DNA of 64,000 bases from Crotalaria pallida (Eukaryota > Streptophyta > Magnoliopsida > Fabales > Fabaceae). Shown one piece after another: positions 12,101 through 23,098 of the stretch. The notes under the pieces were generated by a model. The model worked only from the letters and a program-made list of their open reading frames with translations. It did no database searches and was not told where the DNA came from. Every line of letters begins with the position of its first letter. Within the stretch, counting starts at the first letter, position 1. The stretch lies in NCBI GenBank assembly GCA_037953625.1, contig CM075650.1:149821206-149885205 (forward strand), given 5' to 3'. Made by a program: the position numbers and the translations under genes.

Positions 12101-13490
12101 GTTAAAGTCAGATGTAGCATCTAAGGATTTATAATACATACCACAGATGAGTCACCAATATGTGAAACGAACAGCTTATCGTCTACTATGAACACTGCAG
12201 TTGCCGTAGCACCTGATTCGTCCTCATCTCCATTCATTTCAAGCCTTCAAAAATGAAATACTGTCTAAACCTTCAATTCAATCATATCAAATCCAAAATC
12301 ATTTGGGGACTATCCATTGAAGACTAATGCACTGGCTTACCATTTTAACAACCTTGTGTCAGCTTTGACAAATGCCTCCTCCAATGCTTTTTTAATGGCT
12401 TTGAAATCTTTCTCAACTAATAGCAACCCACCTCGTAAAGCTTCAAGACACTCCTTGTACAGCTCATCTCTGTAGTTGGCACTTGGCACATCAAATCAAC
12501 AATTCAGGTTATGCAATGAACAATAATACATCTGCTAGAGCCAATTCAGAGAAAAAAAAATGACATATTCCTACAGCACAAGGAATTATGAGAACATAGG
12601 TGAAAAAACCCCAACTTGAAAATAAAACTCTAATGAAAAAGTAAAATTGTTGAAAATAATTGACTTTGAATCCTATTCAAGTAATTACTTTAAACTGGGG
12701 GTGGCAAAATGGATTTGGATCCTAATGGATGGATGAAAAAATACTCAACAATCAATTTAAATCCATTAAATCCTATTTAAAATTATCCAAATCCGTCCAT
12801 ATTCTAACTTAATGGATGGATTTCAATCCATCCATTGATCCATTTAAATGGCCATCCATATCCATTTTCTATAAATTGTTTTTCAAAAAAAATATTTTTA
12901 TATTTCGTTTTAAGACATTCATATGGCTGGGTGGATTGGATATTCATCCATTTGGAATTTTGGATGGATATTTGGATATCTATTGGATATCTAGGATGGA
13001 TTTCAATCCAACCAATTTTAAATCTATCAAATGGATGGATTGAATGAATTTAAAATGTCATGGATTATTAATAATTTTGTCACCTCTACTTTAAACTATA
13101 ATGTGGAACTTTCCAATGTTTACAAGTATTCATGCCAACACAATCAATAATTTCATAATTTGATGCCCAGCATCACTTCAAACACCTCGTTATGGCATTA
13201 ACAACAATCAAGCCTTTCCTTGCTAGATGGAATCGGCTACATGGATCAAACAATGTTTTGATTTATCATAAATCATACATAGAGACAAACCAAATCAATA
13301 CAAATCCTTCACGATGGTTTTGCCTCTAGTTTTTGTCCATCTCTCCCTACCTCTAACTGTCTGGCTACCCCTCCATCTAATTCTATTCCCTTATTAGGGC
13401 TTCTACGGGTCTTCTCTACATATGCTCAAAACACCTAATGCCAGATTCCACCAATCAAAACAACAATAAATAGAATATTGATGGAACTAA

Positions 13491-13551
<61 letters not shown>

Positions 13552-13980
13552 GCAAATTAGCAATCAAATAAGCTAGCAAGACATGCAATATACTCTACTT
13601 CTACCAAAACATATATACAACAATACAATAAACAAATTAATTAATATTTCATGCAAAGACCTAAGGAACTGGACAGAAGAGAACCCTCCATGGCCATCAA
13701 AAACAGCAGCAAAGGAGAAGCCACCAAGACCATCAGGTCTAACAATGATATCATCTTCCATCTCTTCTCTCAGACCCTGCAGAGCTATGGAGCCCCATCT
13801 TACACCATTCACCTCAGTCAAAGATGAAGGGGCATCAATGGCTATGGCAGAACAGCACCTGCTTCTTCTGCTTGTAATGGTAGCAAAGATGTTACTACTT
13901 TTGTGAGTGGTTTTGGAAGTGGAACGGCTATGGTGATTGGTTAAGAGGAACCTTTGTGTCTGTGGGCTTGACAAGGCCAT
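9195..13980 (-). CDS. TAP38: Thylakoid protein phosphatase 2C TAP38/PPH1 (PP2C57)
   Basis: PP2C phosphatase that dephosphorylates LHCII and drives the state 2 to state 1 transition in thylakoids (known for the Arabidopsis homologue). Eleven exons in transcript order: 13980-13661, 12469-12341, 12244-12142, 11936-11826, 11089-11010, 10889-10836, 10214-10098, 10007-9953, 9851-9819, 9725-9679, 9318-9195. All have GT-AG borders and the joined frame is open, giving 390 aa (the Arabidopsis protein is about this size). The N-terminal ~50 residues are Ser/Thr/Arg-rich, like a chloroplast transit peptide. PP2C motifs: REEMEDD (71-77), DGHGG (95-99), HIGDSS (178-183), GDIAVSRAFGD, DGLWD (297-301), QDN (339-341). 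A C-terminal hydrophobic helix (about 364-386) matches the family's stroma-facing anchor. The start is the only Met ahead of the transit-like region. Intron 1 carries a hAT MITE and a TA repeat. Confidence 0.95.
12696..13088. mobile_element. hAT MITE in intron 1 of TAP38
   Basis: The ends tgggggtggcaaaatgga and (inverted) tagaggtgacaaaatt are imperfect TIRs. The 8-base ctttaaac flanks it perfectly at 12688-12695 and 13089-13096. An 8-base duplication is diagnostic of hAT elements. The interior is full of ATGGATGGAT / ATCCATCCAT repeats, so it folds on itself. At 393 bp it has no coding capacity. Confidence 0.85.
13493..13548. repeat. (TA)n microsatellite
   Basis: About 28 TA units in intron 1 of TAP38, roughly 110 bases from the exon 1 donor. 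Confidence 0.95.
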
Positions 13981-14857
13981 TAGAAGCCTTGAAGGAAGGG
14001 TACAGAGTTTTGAGACAGTGAAAGGAATAATAATACTATGAAGGTGGGAGAGTTGTTGTGGTGGTGGGTTCTGTGGGGAGATAAGTGAGTTAATACAAGC
14101 CTCTAACTGCTTTAACGGATTGGATTCTCTCTTTGGGATGAGATTCTCTTCTATTACACTCTCAGATAAAAAATGACAAATTTTTTATTTCTCAGTTAAA
14201 CTAATTAATGAAAAAGTTTAAAAAGGGTAAATTTTCAACTGTAATTAGTTGAACAATACAAAATATATTAAATTAGTTTTTTATAATTTGTTGATATAGT
14301 ATTAGATAAATCATTAAAAAAATATCTTGTTTTATTTTAAAAATTACTTTTCTAATTTTTTATCATCATAGGATGAATGATGAAGTACTAATTTGATTAA
14401 AAAAAAAAGATAATTATAACCGTGTAACAAGTTTTCACATATTTATTTTGACATAATTATCTCTGCATGAACCATCAAGTTCCGGCGATTGCAGTGATTA
14501 GGTTCTTTAAGCATAATATTAATGGCTTAATTTTTGTCATATATATGAAATTTTTTTGTTAATATAGATAAAAACTTATTTCAATATTCTATACACCTTT
14601 CAAAAATGATTAATTTTCAGCTATAGATTGAATAATACCATTCATAAAAAAAAAAAAAAAAGAAAAAGAAAAAAGAAAAAGCTCTGCATGGTGGTTTGTC
14701 ATTTTCTATATCACTTATCACATATATTTTTTATAGTCAATATGATACATCTTAATTTATGGTACAAGGAATTCTGTGTGTGTTGCATAAGATAAATGAG
14801 AAAACTCAATGGCTATAATTTTGCCAGGCCAAGTCTTCCCAAACTCAGTTGCTAAAG
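13981..14857. other. TAP38 5' flank
   Basis: Upstream of the TAP38 start on the minus strand. The first ~170 bases are mixed composition and probably hold the 5' UTR and core promoter; beyond that the sequence is A+T-rich with a poly(A)-like tract at about 14646-14661. I could not place a TATA box with confidence. Confidence 0.35.
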
Positions 14858-14873
14858 ATGGTATTATATTTTT

Positions 14874-15059
14874 TGGTGCACACCAACCGATACTCGGGTC
14901 TGGTTTACCAAGAATCTGACTCATCCGGTCAGACCCAACTGAGCTCGCACTAAGCGGTAGGGGTCTCCCAGCGGGTGTTGCTCCATACTCAAGGCTCGAA
15001 CTCGAGACCGTTGGTTAAGGGACCAAGTGAACTACCACTTGACCAACCCCACGTTGGTC
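14874..15059 (-). mobile_element. tRNA-derived SINE with 16-bp target duplication
   Basis: The minus strand starts accaacgtggggttggtcaa with an A-box-like ggtcaagtggtagttcactt and a B-box-like ctcgagttcgagcct. The duplication atggtattatattttt is perfect at 14858-14873 and 15060-15075. It is the same family as the plus-strand copy at 24083-24276 (shared accggatgagtcagattct). Confidence 0.9.
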
Positions 15060-15314
15060 ATGGTATTATATTTTTAGTTGATAAGCGATATATAAATTTC
15101 ATTATAATTTTTTTTCAATGATTAATGATTTCTTGATTTTGCATTTAGTTTACCTTCTCCTAATAAATAAAAAAATAAAATTTAAAATGTTTGAAAAATA
15201 ATATCTTCACATTTTTATTTATTTATGTGCTAAAATTTAAATGTATACTACATATTAGATAATGGATAGATGTTTAATTTAATTGTATTCAAATGACAAG
15301 AATAAATTAAAGGG

Positions 15315-16412
15315 TCAGGATATAATATTCACTATTTTCGGATGAGTTTGTATACTCATTGATCCATGAACGGATGGCAAGTGATGAAAAAAATGGATGC
15401 TGCGGATTAAAATCGGTTACCTTTACTACCTAATCCCTATAGAGCATGATAGAGGGGCCGTGGAAGATGCTGTGAAATTTTTTTTAATCCTTTTATGAGA
15501 TTTTTTTTTTTAATTTCAAATGTAGTCAATTAAAAAATATCTTATGTATTTTCCTTTTCAAAAATATATTTTTTTTTGTTATTCGGATTTATTTTTTTTA
15601 GTCTGTACTCCCTGACAGAGGTTAAAATTTGTTTTCCTTGTTTTCAAATTTAGTCATTTCAAAAATATTTTATGTGTATTAGAATAAATCTGTATACGAA
15701 TTTATTTTTATGACAATGGGATGAAAAAAATTGAACACACAATAAGAAAATAAATTTTAAATATTAAATTTAATATTGATTTATTAATATATATTAATAA
15801 AACTAAAAGTTTGAAGGCAAATTGTAAAATACTCCGGGCGGAAAATGGAGCTTAAAATGCTTCGACCAATTTTTTTATTTTTTTAACACATATTTACTTA
15901 GAATATTTTTTTACAAAGTTCGTACATAGATTTATTAGAATATGTCCATTTTGAATACAGTTTTTACTCAATATAGTTTTTTTTCATAGCAGAGTAAAAA
16001 AAAATTTTAATCCAAATCATAAAAACGATTGCATATCACCGAAGAAGAATATACATAGAATATTTTTGAAATGACTAAATTTGAAAACAAGGAAAAAAAA
16101 TTTTAACATCTGTGAGGGAGTACAAAATAAAAAAATTAAATCAGAATATCAAAAAATTATATATTCGTGAAAAGGAAAATACATAGGATATTTTAATTGA
16201 CTACATTTGTAAATAAATAAAAAAAATCTCATAAAAGGATTAAAAAAAATTTTCACAGCATCTTCCATGGCCTCTCTATCATGCTCCATAGGGACAGGGT
16301 ATAAAGATAACCGGTTTTAATCTGTAGCGTCCATTTTCTTCATCACTTGTCATCCGTTCATGGACCAATAAATATACAAACTCATATGAAAACAATGAGT
16401 ATTGTATCCTGA
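15315..16412. mobile_element. Foldback element with ~370-bp inverted arms
   Basis: The left arm (about 15315-15690) and right arm (about 16045-16412) are inverted copies over nearly their whole length, roughly 80-85% identical by eye. Shared blocks include tcaggata, tgagtttgtata, tccatgaacggatg, gagcatgatagag, ggaagatgctgtgaaa and tgtagtcaattaaaa. The central ~350 bases are A+T-rich and non-coding. There is no transposase. It would form a long imperfect hairpin if transcribed. I did not find a clear target duplication. Confidence 0.85.
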
Positions 16413-17007
16413 ATGTGGATCCTATTGTGAATGTTACTTGTAAACATTAACCTTAAAAAATACTAACATTGTCTCGGAGAGGACCCACTGCATCCGGACG
16501 GTGGTCTTTTTCCTGGTATGTTTATGTTTTAGGCTATTGCTTTTTTACTTTTTGCCGTTTTTAATTTTCATGAATCAAAACACCCTTTTACATATTATTA
16601 TTTTCGGTTCTATAAAGATGGAAAAACATTTTCGTCTTTGCAAAGTTGGAAATTTTTCCAGCTATATAGAGTCAGAAATTTTGATTACTCATACATTAGT
16701 TACTATTACATTATCATTATCTTGAGGGGTCAAACACTCAAACGTGTACAGTATCTCTTATTTTTTCGACAGAATGCATGGTTGTGGTTCAGATCAGATA
16801 AAGTTTGGCTTGTAATGGAGTCAACATGCTAGCTGTCACTCGAATCCAAGACTAATGTACAAATACATTTAATCTTCCGTCACGTGGCCCATAAAGCTTA
16901 GATTCATGGTTTGTTCGTGATCTTAGGTTGAATACAATGTTTACTTATCAATGATTCTCATATAGTACTTGCTCAACTTCTATTATCTAATTACATATAT
17001 TTTTTTT
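16413..17007. other. Intergenic, no gene seen
   Basis: A+T-rich single-copy-looking sequence. Short open frames at 16501-16832 have no recognisable domain and no splice context, so I do not call them. Confidence 0.4.
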
Positions 17008-17540
17008 TCTTATTTAACATTTTAGTTCCTGAACTTAGGTGCTCTTTTGGAATTGATCCTTAAACTTTTTTTCGATGTTTTGGGTCCCTGAATTTTGTTT
17101 AATTTTTGCAAATGGTCATTTCGTCATTTAAGTGATGATATAGCAAACGACATGTCGCGTCACTTTCACAATATCGACGAGTGACATGTTATATAGAGTC
17201 ACGGGACACTACATGATTTTTTTATTAAAAAAATATTTTATTTTAAAATTTATTTAAAGATTCGATTTTCTTTAAAAAAAATACAATTTTGATTTATTTT
17301 TAATAAATTTAAAAAAAATTAATTTAAAAAATTCACGTGGCATCATCTGACACATTACCTATCGATGTGGCGAAAATGACATGACATATCCTCGATCATA
17401 TCACCACTTAAGTGATGAAAGGACCATTTCCAAAATTTGAACAAAGTTTAGGGACTCAAAGCATCGAAGAAAAAGTTTAAGAACCAATTCCAAAAGAGCA
17501 CCTAAGTTCAGAGACTAAAAACTTAAATAAACCTATTTTT
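17008..17540. mobile_element. Foldback MITE with ~160-bp inverted arms
   Basis: The left arm begins cttatttaacattttagttc, followed by ctgaacttaggtgctctttt. The right arm is its inverse (aaaagagcacctaagttcag...cttaaataaa, to about 17535). Inside are facing ccatttcgtcatttaagtga / tcacttaagtgatgaaagga blocks. The TIR type, 'tttttagtccctgaactta', is frequent in dicot MITEs. A-rich 9-base flanks (atttttttt) could be the target duplication but are low complexity. Confidence 0.75.
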
Positions 17541-18507
17541 TTTTAAGGTACTAGTACTTCTTGTCAACTTCTGCTATGGGAGAGTATACACAAATAACAC
17601 ACGCAAATATGGGATATATATTCAGTTTCTTTCTTCATTTATTACATGAAGCCAAAAAATAAGTTAACGACATCAATTTGCAGCACAATCAGTACATGAG
17701 AGCAAAAAATAAGGTAAAACCACTATAGTTAAAACTGTATGAACAGTATAAAGTAAAGCAAACGTAACTTGTTAAAAATTTTAATGCTGTAAAAAAAACA
17801 TTTACCTCGCATCTTCTATTTTCTCTTGTAAAAACACCTTGAAACTTTTGAAATTTTCAAAAAAATAATAAACATAAGTTTATGATTATTTTTCGTTTAT
17901 TAATAAGCTTAATGAATACCTTTGCCGCACCTATTAGCTAAATCCATAAAGTAATAGGTGCGTTAATATTTATGTGTGGATAACACCATTCAAGTAAAAA
18001 AAATGACAACGTTGCAAATTAAAAAAAAATACCATTCAAGTGCTCATAAAAAAAATAACACCATTCAAGTAAAAAAAAAAATAGTGTTCAGTTGTATAAC
18101 TGTTCTGTTGAGACATAATTTAATCATAATACAAGAATTTAAAAGCTATTTAAAACAATGTTGCAAATAAAAAAATAGAAAAATAAGTTTAGACCATTAA
18201 TTCTTCTAGGCCTTAGGTCTAGGCAAAACCAGTTTTAGAGTCCAACTTAGGCAAAGGTTGATTAGAAAAATAAATGCAACAGATGGTTACAATCCAATTT
18301 CAACTTCTTTGCAATGCTTTCTCTGTTTCTCAATGGGTGGCACCGTGGCAGACTGGCAGAATACTTTTATTGGAGTTTTCCAGATGGCTTTAATATGCAT
18401 ACATCATACAAACATGAGCTGATTAGACACATCAATTGTGCACATTGAATCAATGATGTAAACTCTAATCCATAGTTTAAGATATCAGCATAACATTTCA
18501 TCTGAGC
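17541..18507. other. Intergenic, 3' flank of pTAC7
   Basis: A short imperfect direct repeat, accattcaagtaaaaaaaa, occurs three times at about 17986-18080. Nothing else is identifiable. The last ~250 bases probably contain the pTAC7 3' UTR (minus strand). Confidence 0.4.
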
Positions 18508-20538
18508 TTATGTAAATTCTTCTTTTAAATAATTTGGCCCAGGCTTGAAGGGATCAGACTCAGCATATGCTTCTGGTCTATAAAACCCAGAATCATTCAC
18601 TCTGTTGCTCAAAACATGAAGAATGGCCTTCTTCTCAAGTCCATACTCATCCATGTTGCTCTCAACATAAGAATTGGCCTCATCTGCTATCTCATTCACA
18701 AAATCAAACCTATTATCTTCTGATAACAGTAACCTCTCTATGTCCATTGTCAAGAGCTTTCCTTGATCCTTTATAATCCTCACCTGCTCTTCAAGGAAAG
18801 GAACCCTCTCCATTTTGTATGGCAAATATTCATCCTCTTTAGTCTGCAAAAACATGAATTTTAACATAAGCATTCAGGTAATCACAAATGATGTTACAGG
18901 AGGCTGTGCCAAAAGCATGAATCATGGATACTACAATTCACCTGCACAACCATTGTGTACTCACTATATATTTATTCACTTTGTCAGATTAACTAGAAAA
19001 GAAGAAAGAAAACCATTGCAGAATCCTAATATGTATAGCAGTAGCTTTTATTGCATACAACAAGATTTGGCAGAAAATGGGTATCTATTGAGATTTCTAC
19101 ACAAATGTGGAGAGATGTGCAAACCATGATAAAAAGAAGCAAAGATATGAATCAAACTGAATTTGGATAATCTGTATCACAAGAGACGAGCACAGGCAGT
19201 TATCTTTTGTATTATGTAATTTAATAGCAATAGATACCTCAACAAAAGGTATAGCATGTTTATTTGCAAGTGCTAAGTCAATTTTCCAATGTACTGCTTT
19301 CATATGGTAAATCTTACTATCCAACAAACCTCTCTATGATAGTAGCATTAAGCTCTTTAACTTCTACTCTCCTATATGACTTGCAAAGCTTTGAATGCTT
19401 CAACTAATCTAAAACCCTTCCTTTTCCAGCAAATGAACAAACAACGGTAGGCAAATGTTTTGTAAGGAAAGAACATTTCCTGATTTATCAATGTTTCCCT
19501 TAAAGCAAAACCTTTTCCAATTGAGTCCAATGTCCCAAAGAATTAAAGAACTACAAATACATACTTTCCTCACTCTGCAATCCTAACGCTTCAAGCCAAA
19601 GTAATTTAAACACTTTACAACTTATCAACTACTTTTCTCAACAATTAGTCTCACAACTTGCATTTACATCTTGGAAAAAGAATAAAGAAAACCACCTTCA
19701 CAACCTAAACATAATTAGGGTGTGTTTGGGAATCCAATTGCAAAATATCAAGTTTTGATGAACTAATAGTTTTTTTTAGTCCAAGGGTGTCCTTCAGCCT
19801 CCAGCCGACACCCAGAGACTAATATCTTTTCGAGGCGGACAGATAACCATAGTGAGTTTTGTATCTACCAACAATGTCTTTTTCCATACAAACGACAAAG
19901 ATCGAACCCAAACATGGTGCTGTAGGAATCCAGCTATCTACGAACTGATAGGTCTCATAAACTAAGTTTTAATTAAAACTTAAAAGTGATTTTCTAGCAA
20001 CTAATTTATTTTGGATACTTCATTGTTAAAAATGATTATGGGCACGTTTATATGTTAATCAAAATGACTTTTAGATATATAATCGCCAAATTTAGTGAAA
20101 AATTGGAAGAAAAACAATATGGGGAATAAAATACCAATTTTCTTCGCCTCCATATTCTTCTTCCACGACCTTGCTTTCGCATTTGAGGCACCATCTGCAC
20201 ACACACAAAAAAAAAAAAAGAAAAAAAAATCAGTTTTTGACAAAGTTAAGAATTGAAAGTTTTCAAATTGCATGTACCTGTGAGGTAACCGTGAGGCTGG
20301 GGCTCCATGAATTTGCAACTCTTAACTCTACCTTCTGCAGAAACGAAGATTTTACACGATTTCATTTTCAAGCATCAATTTTTAGGGGGGAAAATAAACA
20401 AATATGCTATAATGAAATTGACTTGTCGTAAATGAGTGGAATTTAAGTTTGTAAGAAGAGAAAGAGAGAATAATGGAAGAAAAGTAGAATTACAGGGAAA
20501 GGGGAAGAGAGAGTGAGTGGGTTGAGGCGGATAGCCAT
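18508..20538 (-). CDS. PTAC7: Plastid transcriptionally active 7 (pTAC7/PAP12)
   Basis: Small essential subunit associated with the plastid-encoded RNA polymerase (known for Arabidopsis pTAC7; loss gives albino plants). Four exons in transcript order: 20538-20494, 20334-20278, 20194-20135, 18843-18508. All junctions are GT-AG in phase 0, giving 165 aa (the Arabidopsis protein is about 160). The N-terminus (MAIRLNPLTLSSPFP...) is transit-peptide-like. Family landmarks follow: GRRIWRRRKL, YKMERVPFLEEQVR, MDIERLLLSEDNRFDFVN, AILHVLSNRVNDSGFYRPEA, and the terminal ESDPFKPGPNYL. The 1.29 kb third intron holds a SINE. It lies 4.5 kb upstream of TAP38 on the same strand, with foldback elements between. 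Confidence 0.92.
19770..19941 (-). mobile_element. 5'-truncated SINE in intron 3 of pTAC7
   Basis: The minus strand reads gtagatagctggattcct, then a B-box-like gggttcgatctttgtcg, and ends in an A-run (T-run at 19770-19777). The 10-base flanks gaactaatag (19760-19769) and gaactgatag (19942-19951) match at 9 of 10. It is the same family as the plus-strand copy at 51648-51834 and lacks that copy's first ~15 bases. Confidence 0.78.
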
Positions 20539-20614
20539 GGCCGTTGTGCTCGCAGTTGGATAGTGTTGTTCTTGCCCTTCACATTATCCGGGAAAAATAA
20601 TTCAACTCGGATCG

Positions 20615-20756
20615 ATAAACATCAGTATTTGACATCTACACAGGACACCTGTTTTTTAGGTAAAAATTGAGGGGTCCTGCAATTTCTTTTTCTTACATGA
20701 TTCACCATTTTTATCAAAAAAGCAGGTGTCCTCTCTGATGTCAAATACGTATGTCA
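20615..20756. mobile_element. Small inverted-repeat MITE in the pTAC7 promoter
   Basis: Two ~45-base arms, with left blocks cagtatttgacatct and ggacacctg, and right blocks caggtgtcc and gatgtcaaatacg, face each other around a ~40-base loop. It begins about 80 bases upstream of the pTAC7 start codon, inside the likely promoter. Confidence 0.7.
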
Positions 20757-22246
20757 AACAAACATTTTCCAAAATAATTATTCACTTAAGGTTAAGGGGG
20801 TGTTTCGTCTTTTAAGATTTTTTTAAATAATGATGGTAATATTATGTATTTAGTTGTCTATACAAATTATAAGTTTATAATTTTAGATTACTTTTTGGGA
20901 AAAATAATCAGAATTCAACATCTTCCTTAGAAGTGTTGTAGATTATTTTTGTTAAAGATTATTTTTAAGACTTGTGTAATTTTTCTATTTTACTCTTACC
21001 ATTCCAATAACAATAACTAAATCTCATATTTTTTTTAATTTATTCAATAAAAAAATTTACAATATCCAAATAAAACAAATCAGTTTGAATTCATTTTTCA
21101 GCCAAAAGATTCATTATAATCACATATAAAATAATTATAATCTAATTTTTCAAATTATACCAAATTTAAAATTGTATATCTAGCTGGCGGCACTAATATC
21201 TCATTAAAAGCTACACGGGTGTTATAAATTTTTTATGTTACCTTAATTTCCTTATGCTAATGATATGAAAAAGGGTTTAATGGTTCGCTCTAGTTCAATC
21301 TTTGAAATAAATTATAAATTGGACCAATCAAATCATATTAGTTTGATCAAGTTTGATTCATAAGCAATAATCACAAAGACCGAACTGAATATAAATGATC
21401 TGATTTAGACGAATGGAACTATTTAATTAAATTTATTTCAAATATTATTAAAAACTTGAAAATTCAATTTTATTTTAAAAAATCGTGAACAACTGTAATT
21501 TAAATACATTCAAATGACAACTTTATTAATCATTAATCCTAACAATTATATCTAAACATTTAAAAAAAATCAAATAAGTCTCAACATAAGTACATAACTT
21601 CTAAAAAATAATAAAAATAAGTTAATTTACCCGCTCCGATCTACCCAATTTCAAAAGTTACGAGATCGTGGATCGAACAATAGAATAATGGTCTGAAAAA
21701 TAAAGACCAAATCGAACCATCAAATCATATCAGAGTTAATTTAACTTTTCAGTTTGATCTAGTTTAATCTTAATGATCTCAGGATCTGATTCAAGACCAC
21801 TTATACCCCTATTATCAAAGATGATCAAGAAACAATTTTTTTTTTTAAATGAATGGTACAAATTTAAATTTATATTATTATCTACTTTTTTACAAAATTT
21901 CGAGCCAAAGCACACTAATGCCCAAGAACTCAAACGAATTATCTATCCGCACAAAGGAGAAATTAAAAGCATGGATACCAAATTAAGTCCTTAAATTTCT
22001 TGAATTCAAACTTAAAAAATTATTTGCGTCAACCTTTCAAAAGCTTGGACAATCTTATCGTTATGTTATTGATTTATGTGATTAACATCTTTGATACTAC
22101 TATTTTTGTGTCAATCTTTACTTTTAATAATTGGCCAGTCCATTAACCCTTTTAAAAAATTTAAATCATGTGTGTAAAATTACTGACATGGACATCTGTC
22201 CACCATATCGGCGAAAAGTAGACCAAATAGGACTTGGACCGAGAGA
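20757..22246. other. Intergenic, A+T-rich
   Basis: No gene is seen. Around 21275-21790 there are repeated gttcggttt/aaaccgaac-like words (e.g. ccaatcaaatcatat, ccatcaaatcatatc) typical of a decayed MITE of the 'ggttcggttt' type, but I could not fix its ends. Confidence 0.35.
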
Positions 22247-22248
22247 TA

Positions 22249-22519
22249 CTCCATCCGGTTCCTAGTATAAACATCATTTGACCAATTTCACTCCTTTTAA
22301 GAAAGTTAGTTAATATTGTTAGTGGTATTGAAAATGTAAATATTTGATATATTTTTTCAAAAGTATCCCTATAATTATTATTGGAAATCTAAAAAGTGTT
22401 GAGTAAATAGGGGTGTTTGAGTAAAAGAATTAATTAATGCTATTGGAAATTGGAAAAAGGGCTTATATTAAGGAAAAAAAAAGTCTTCAAAAGGTGCTTA
22501 TATATAGGACCGGAAGGAG
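22249..22519. mobile_element. Stowaway MITE
   Basis: The ends CTCCATCCGG and CCGGAAGGAG are flanked by the dinucleotide TA on both sides, as expected for Tc1/mariner-derived Stowaway elements. 271 bp, non-coding. Confidence 0.8.
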
Positions 22520-22594
22520 TAAAAGATAATAACTTGGACTGAGAGATAAAAGATAAGGTCATGCACAATTAGGGATACAAACCTTAAAAAAAAA

Positions 22595-23098
22595 AATTAA
22601 TTATGTCACAAGTCTCTAAAGTTTTTGGTACTTTTGTCAAATACTCTTATACTTTTGTTTTTCATTGTCAGACTACTTCTGGGTTTGTCATATACCCCTG
22701 CAACCAATTCTGTCCAATTTTGATGACATGTAACATCAAAATCCTAGTCAGACGCATAAGATTAGTCATGTGGTGCCGCGTGATGTCGCACGGGCGAAGA
22801 CGACATCTTTCTTCAATTATTTTTTTTATTTTTTTATTTAACTAAAAATATAAAAATATTAAGTTTTTAAATTTAAAAAGAAAAATAAAAAAATCTTCAC
22901 CCACGAGGCACCAGGTGGTTAACGTCTTACGTTTGATCAGGATTCCGATGTTACATGTCATCAAAATTAGCCATAATTGATAGTAGGGGTATATAACAAA
23001 CCCATAAGTAACTTCGGGAGTCAGACATTGAAAAAAAAATATAAGAGTATCTGACACAAGTATTTCAAACTTCAGGGACTTGTAACATAATTAAGAAA
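22595..23098. mobile_element. Foldback MITE with ~230-bp arms
   Basis: The left arm (about 22597-22845) and right arm (about 22870-23096) are inverted copies, sharing blocks such as ttaattatgt, atactcttata, gggtttgtcatataccc, ttttgatgacatgtaaca and a weaker gtgg[tg]gcc. The loop is only about 25 A/T bases, so the element is almost one complete hairpin. Imperfect identity of roughly 80% suggests an old insertion. Confidence 0.82.

Noticed and set aside
13583..13906. Plus-strand frame of 107 codons opposite TAP38 exon 1
   Set aside because: It is antisense shadow of the transit peptide and PP2C start; no independent evidence.
19722..20060. gggtgtgtttggga as one end of a Tourist or hAT element around the SINE in pTAC7 intron 3
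   Set aside because: No matching inverted end or target duplication was found downstream.
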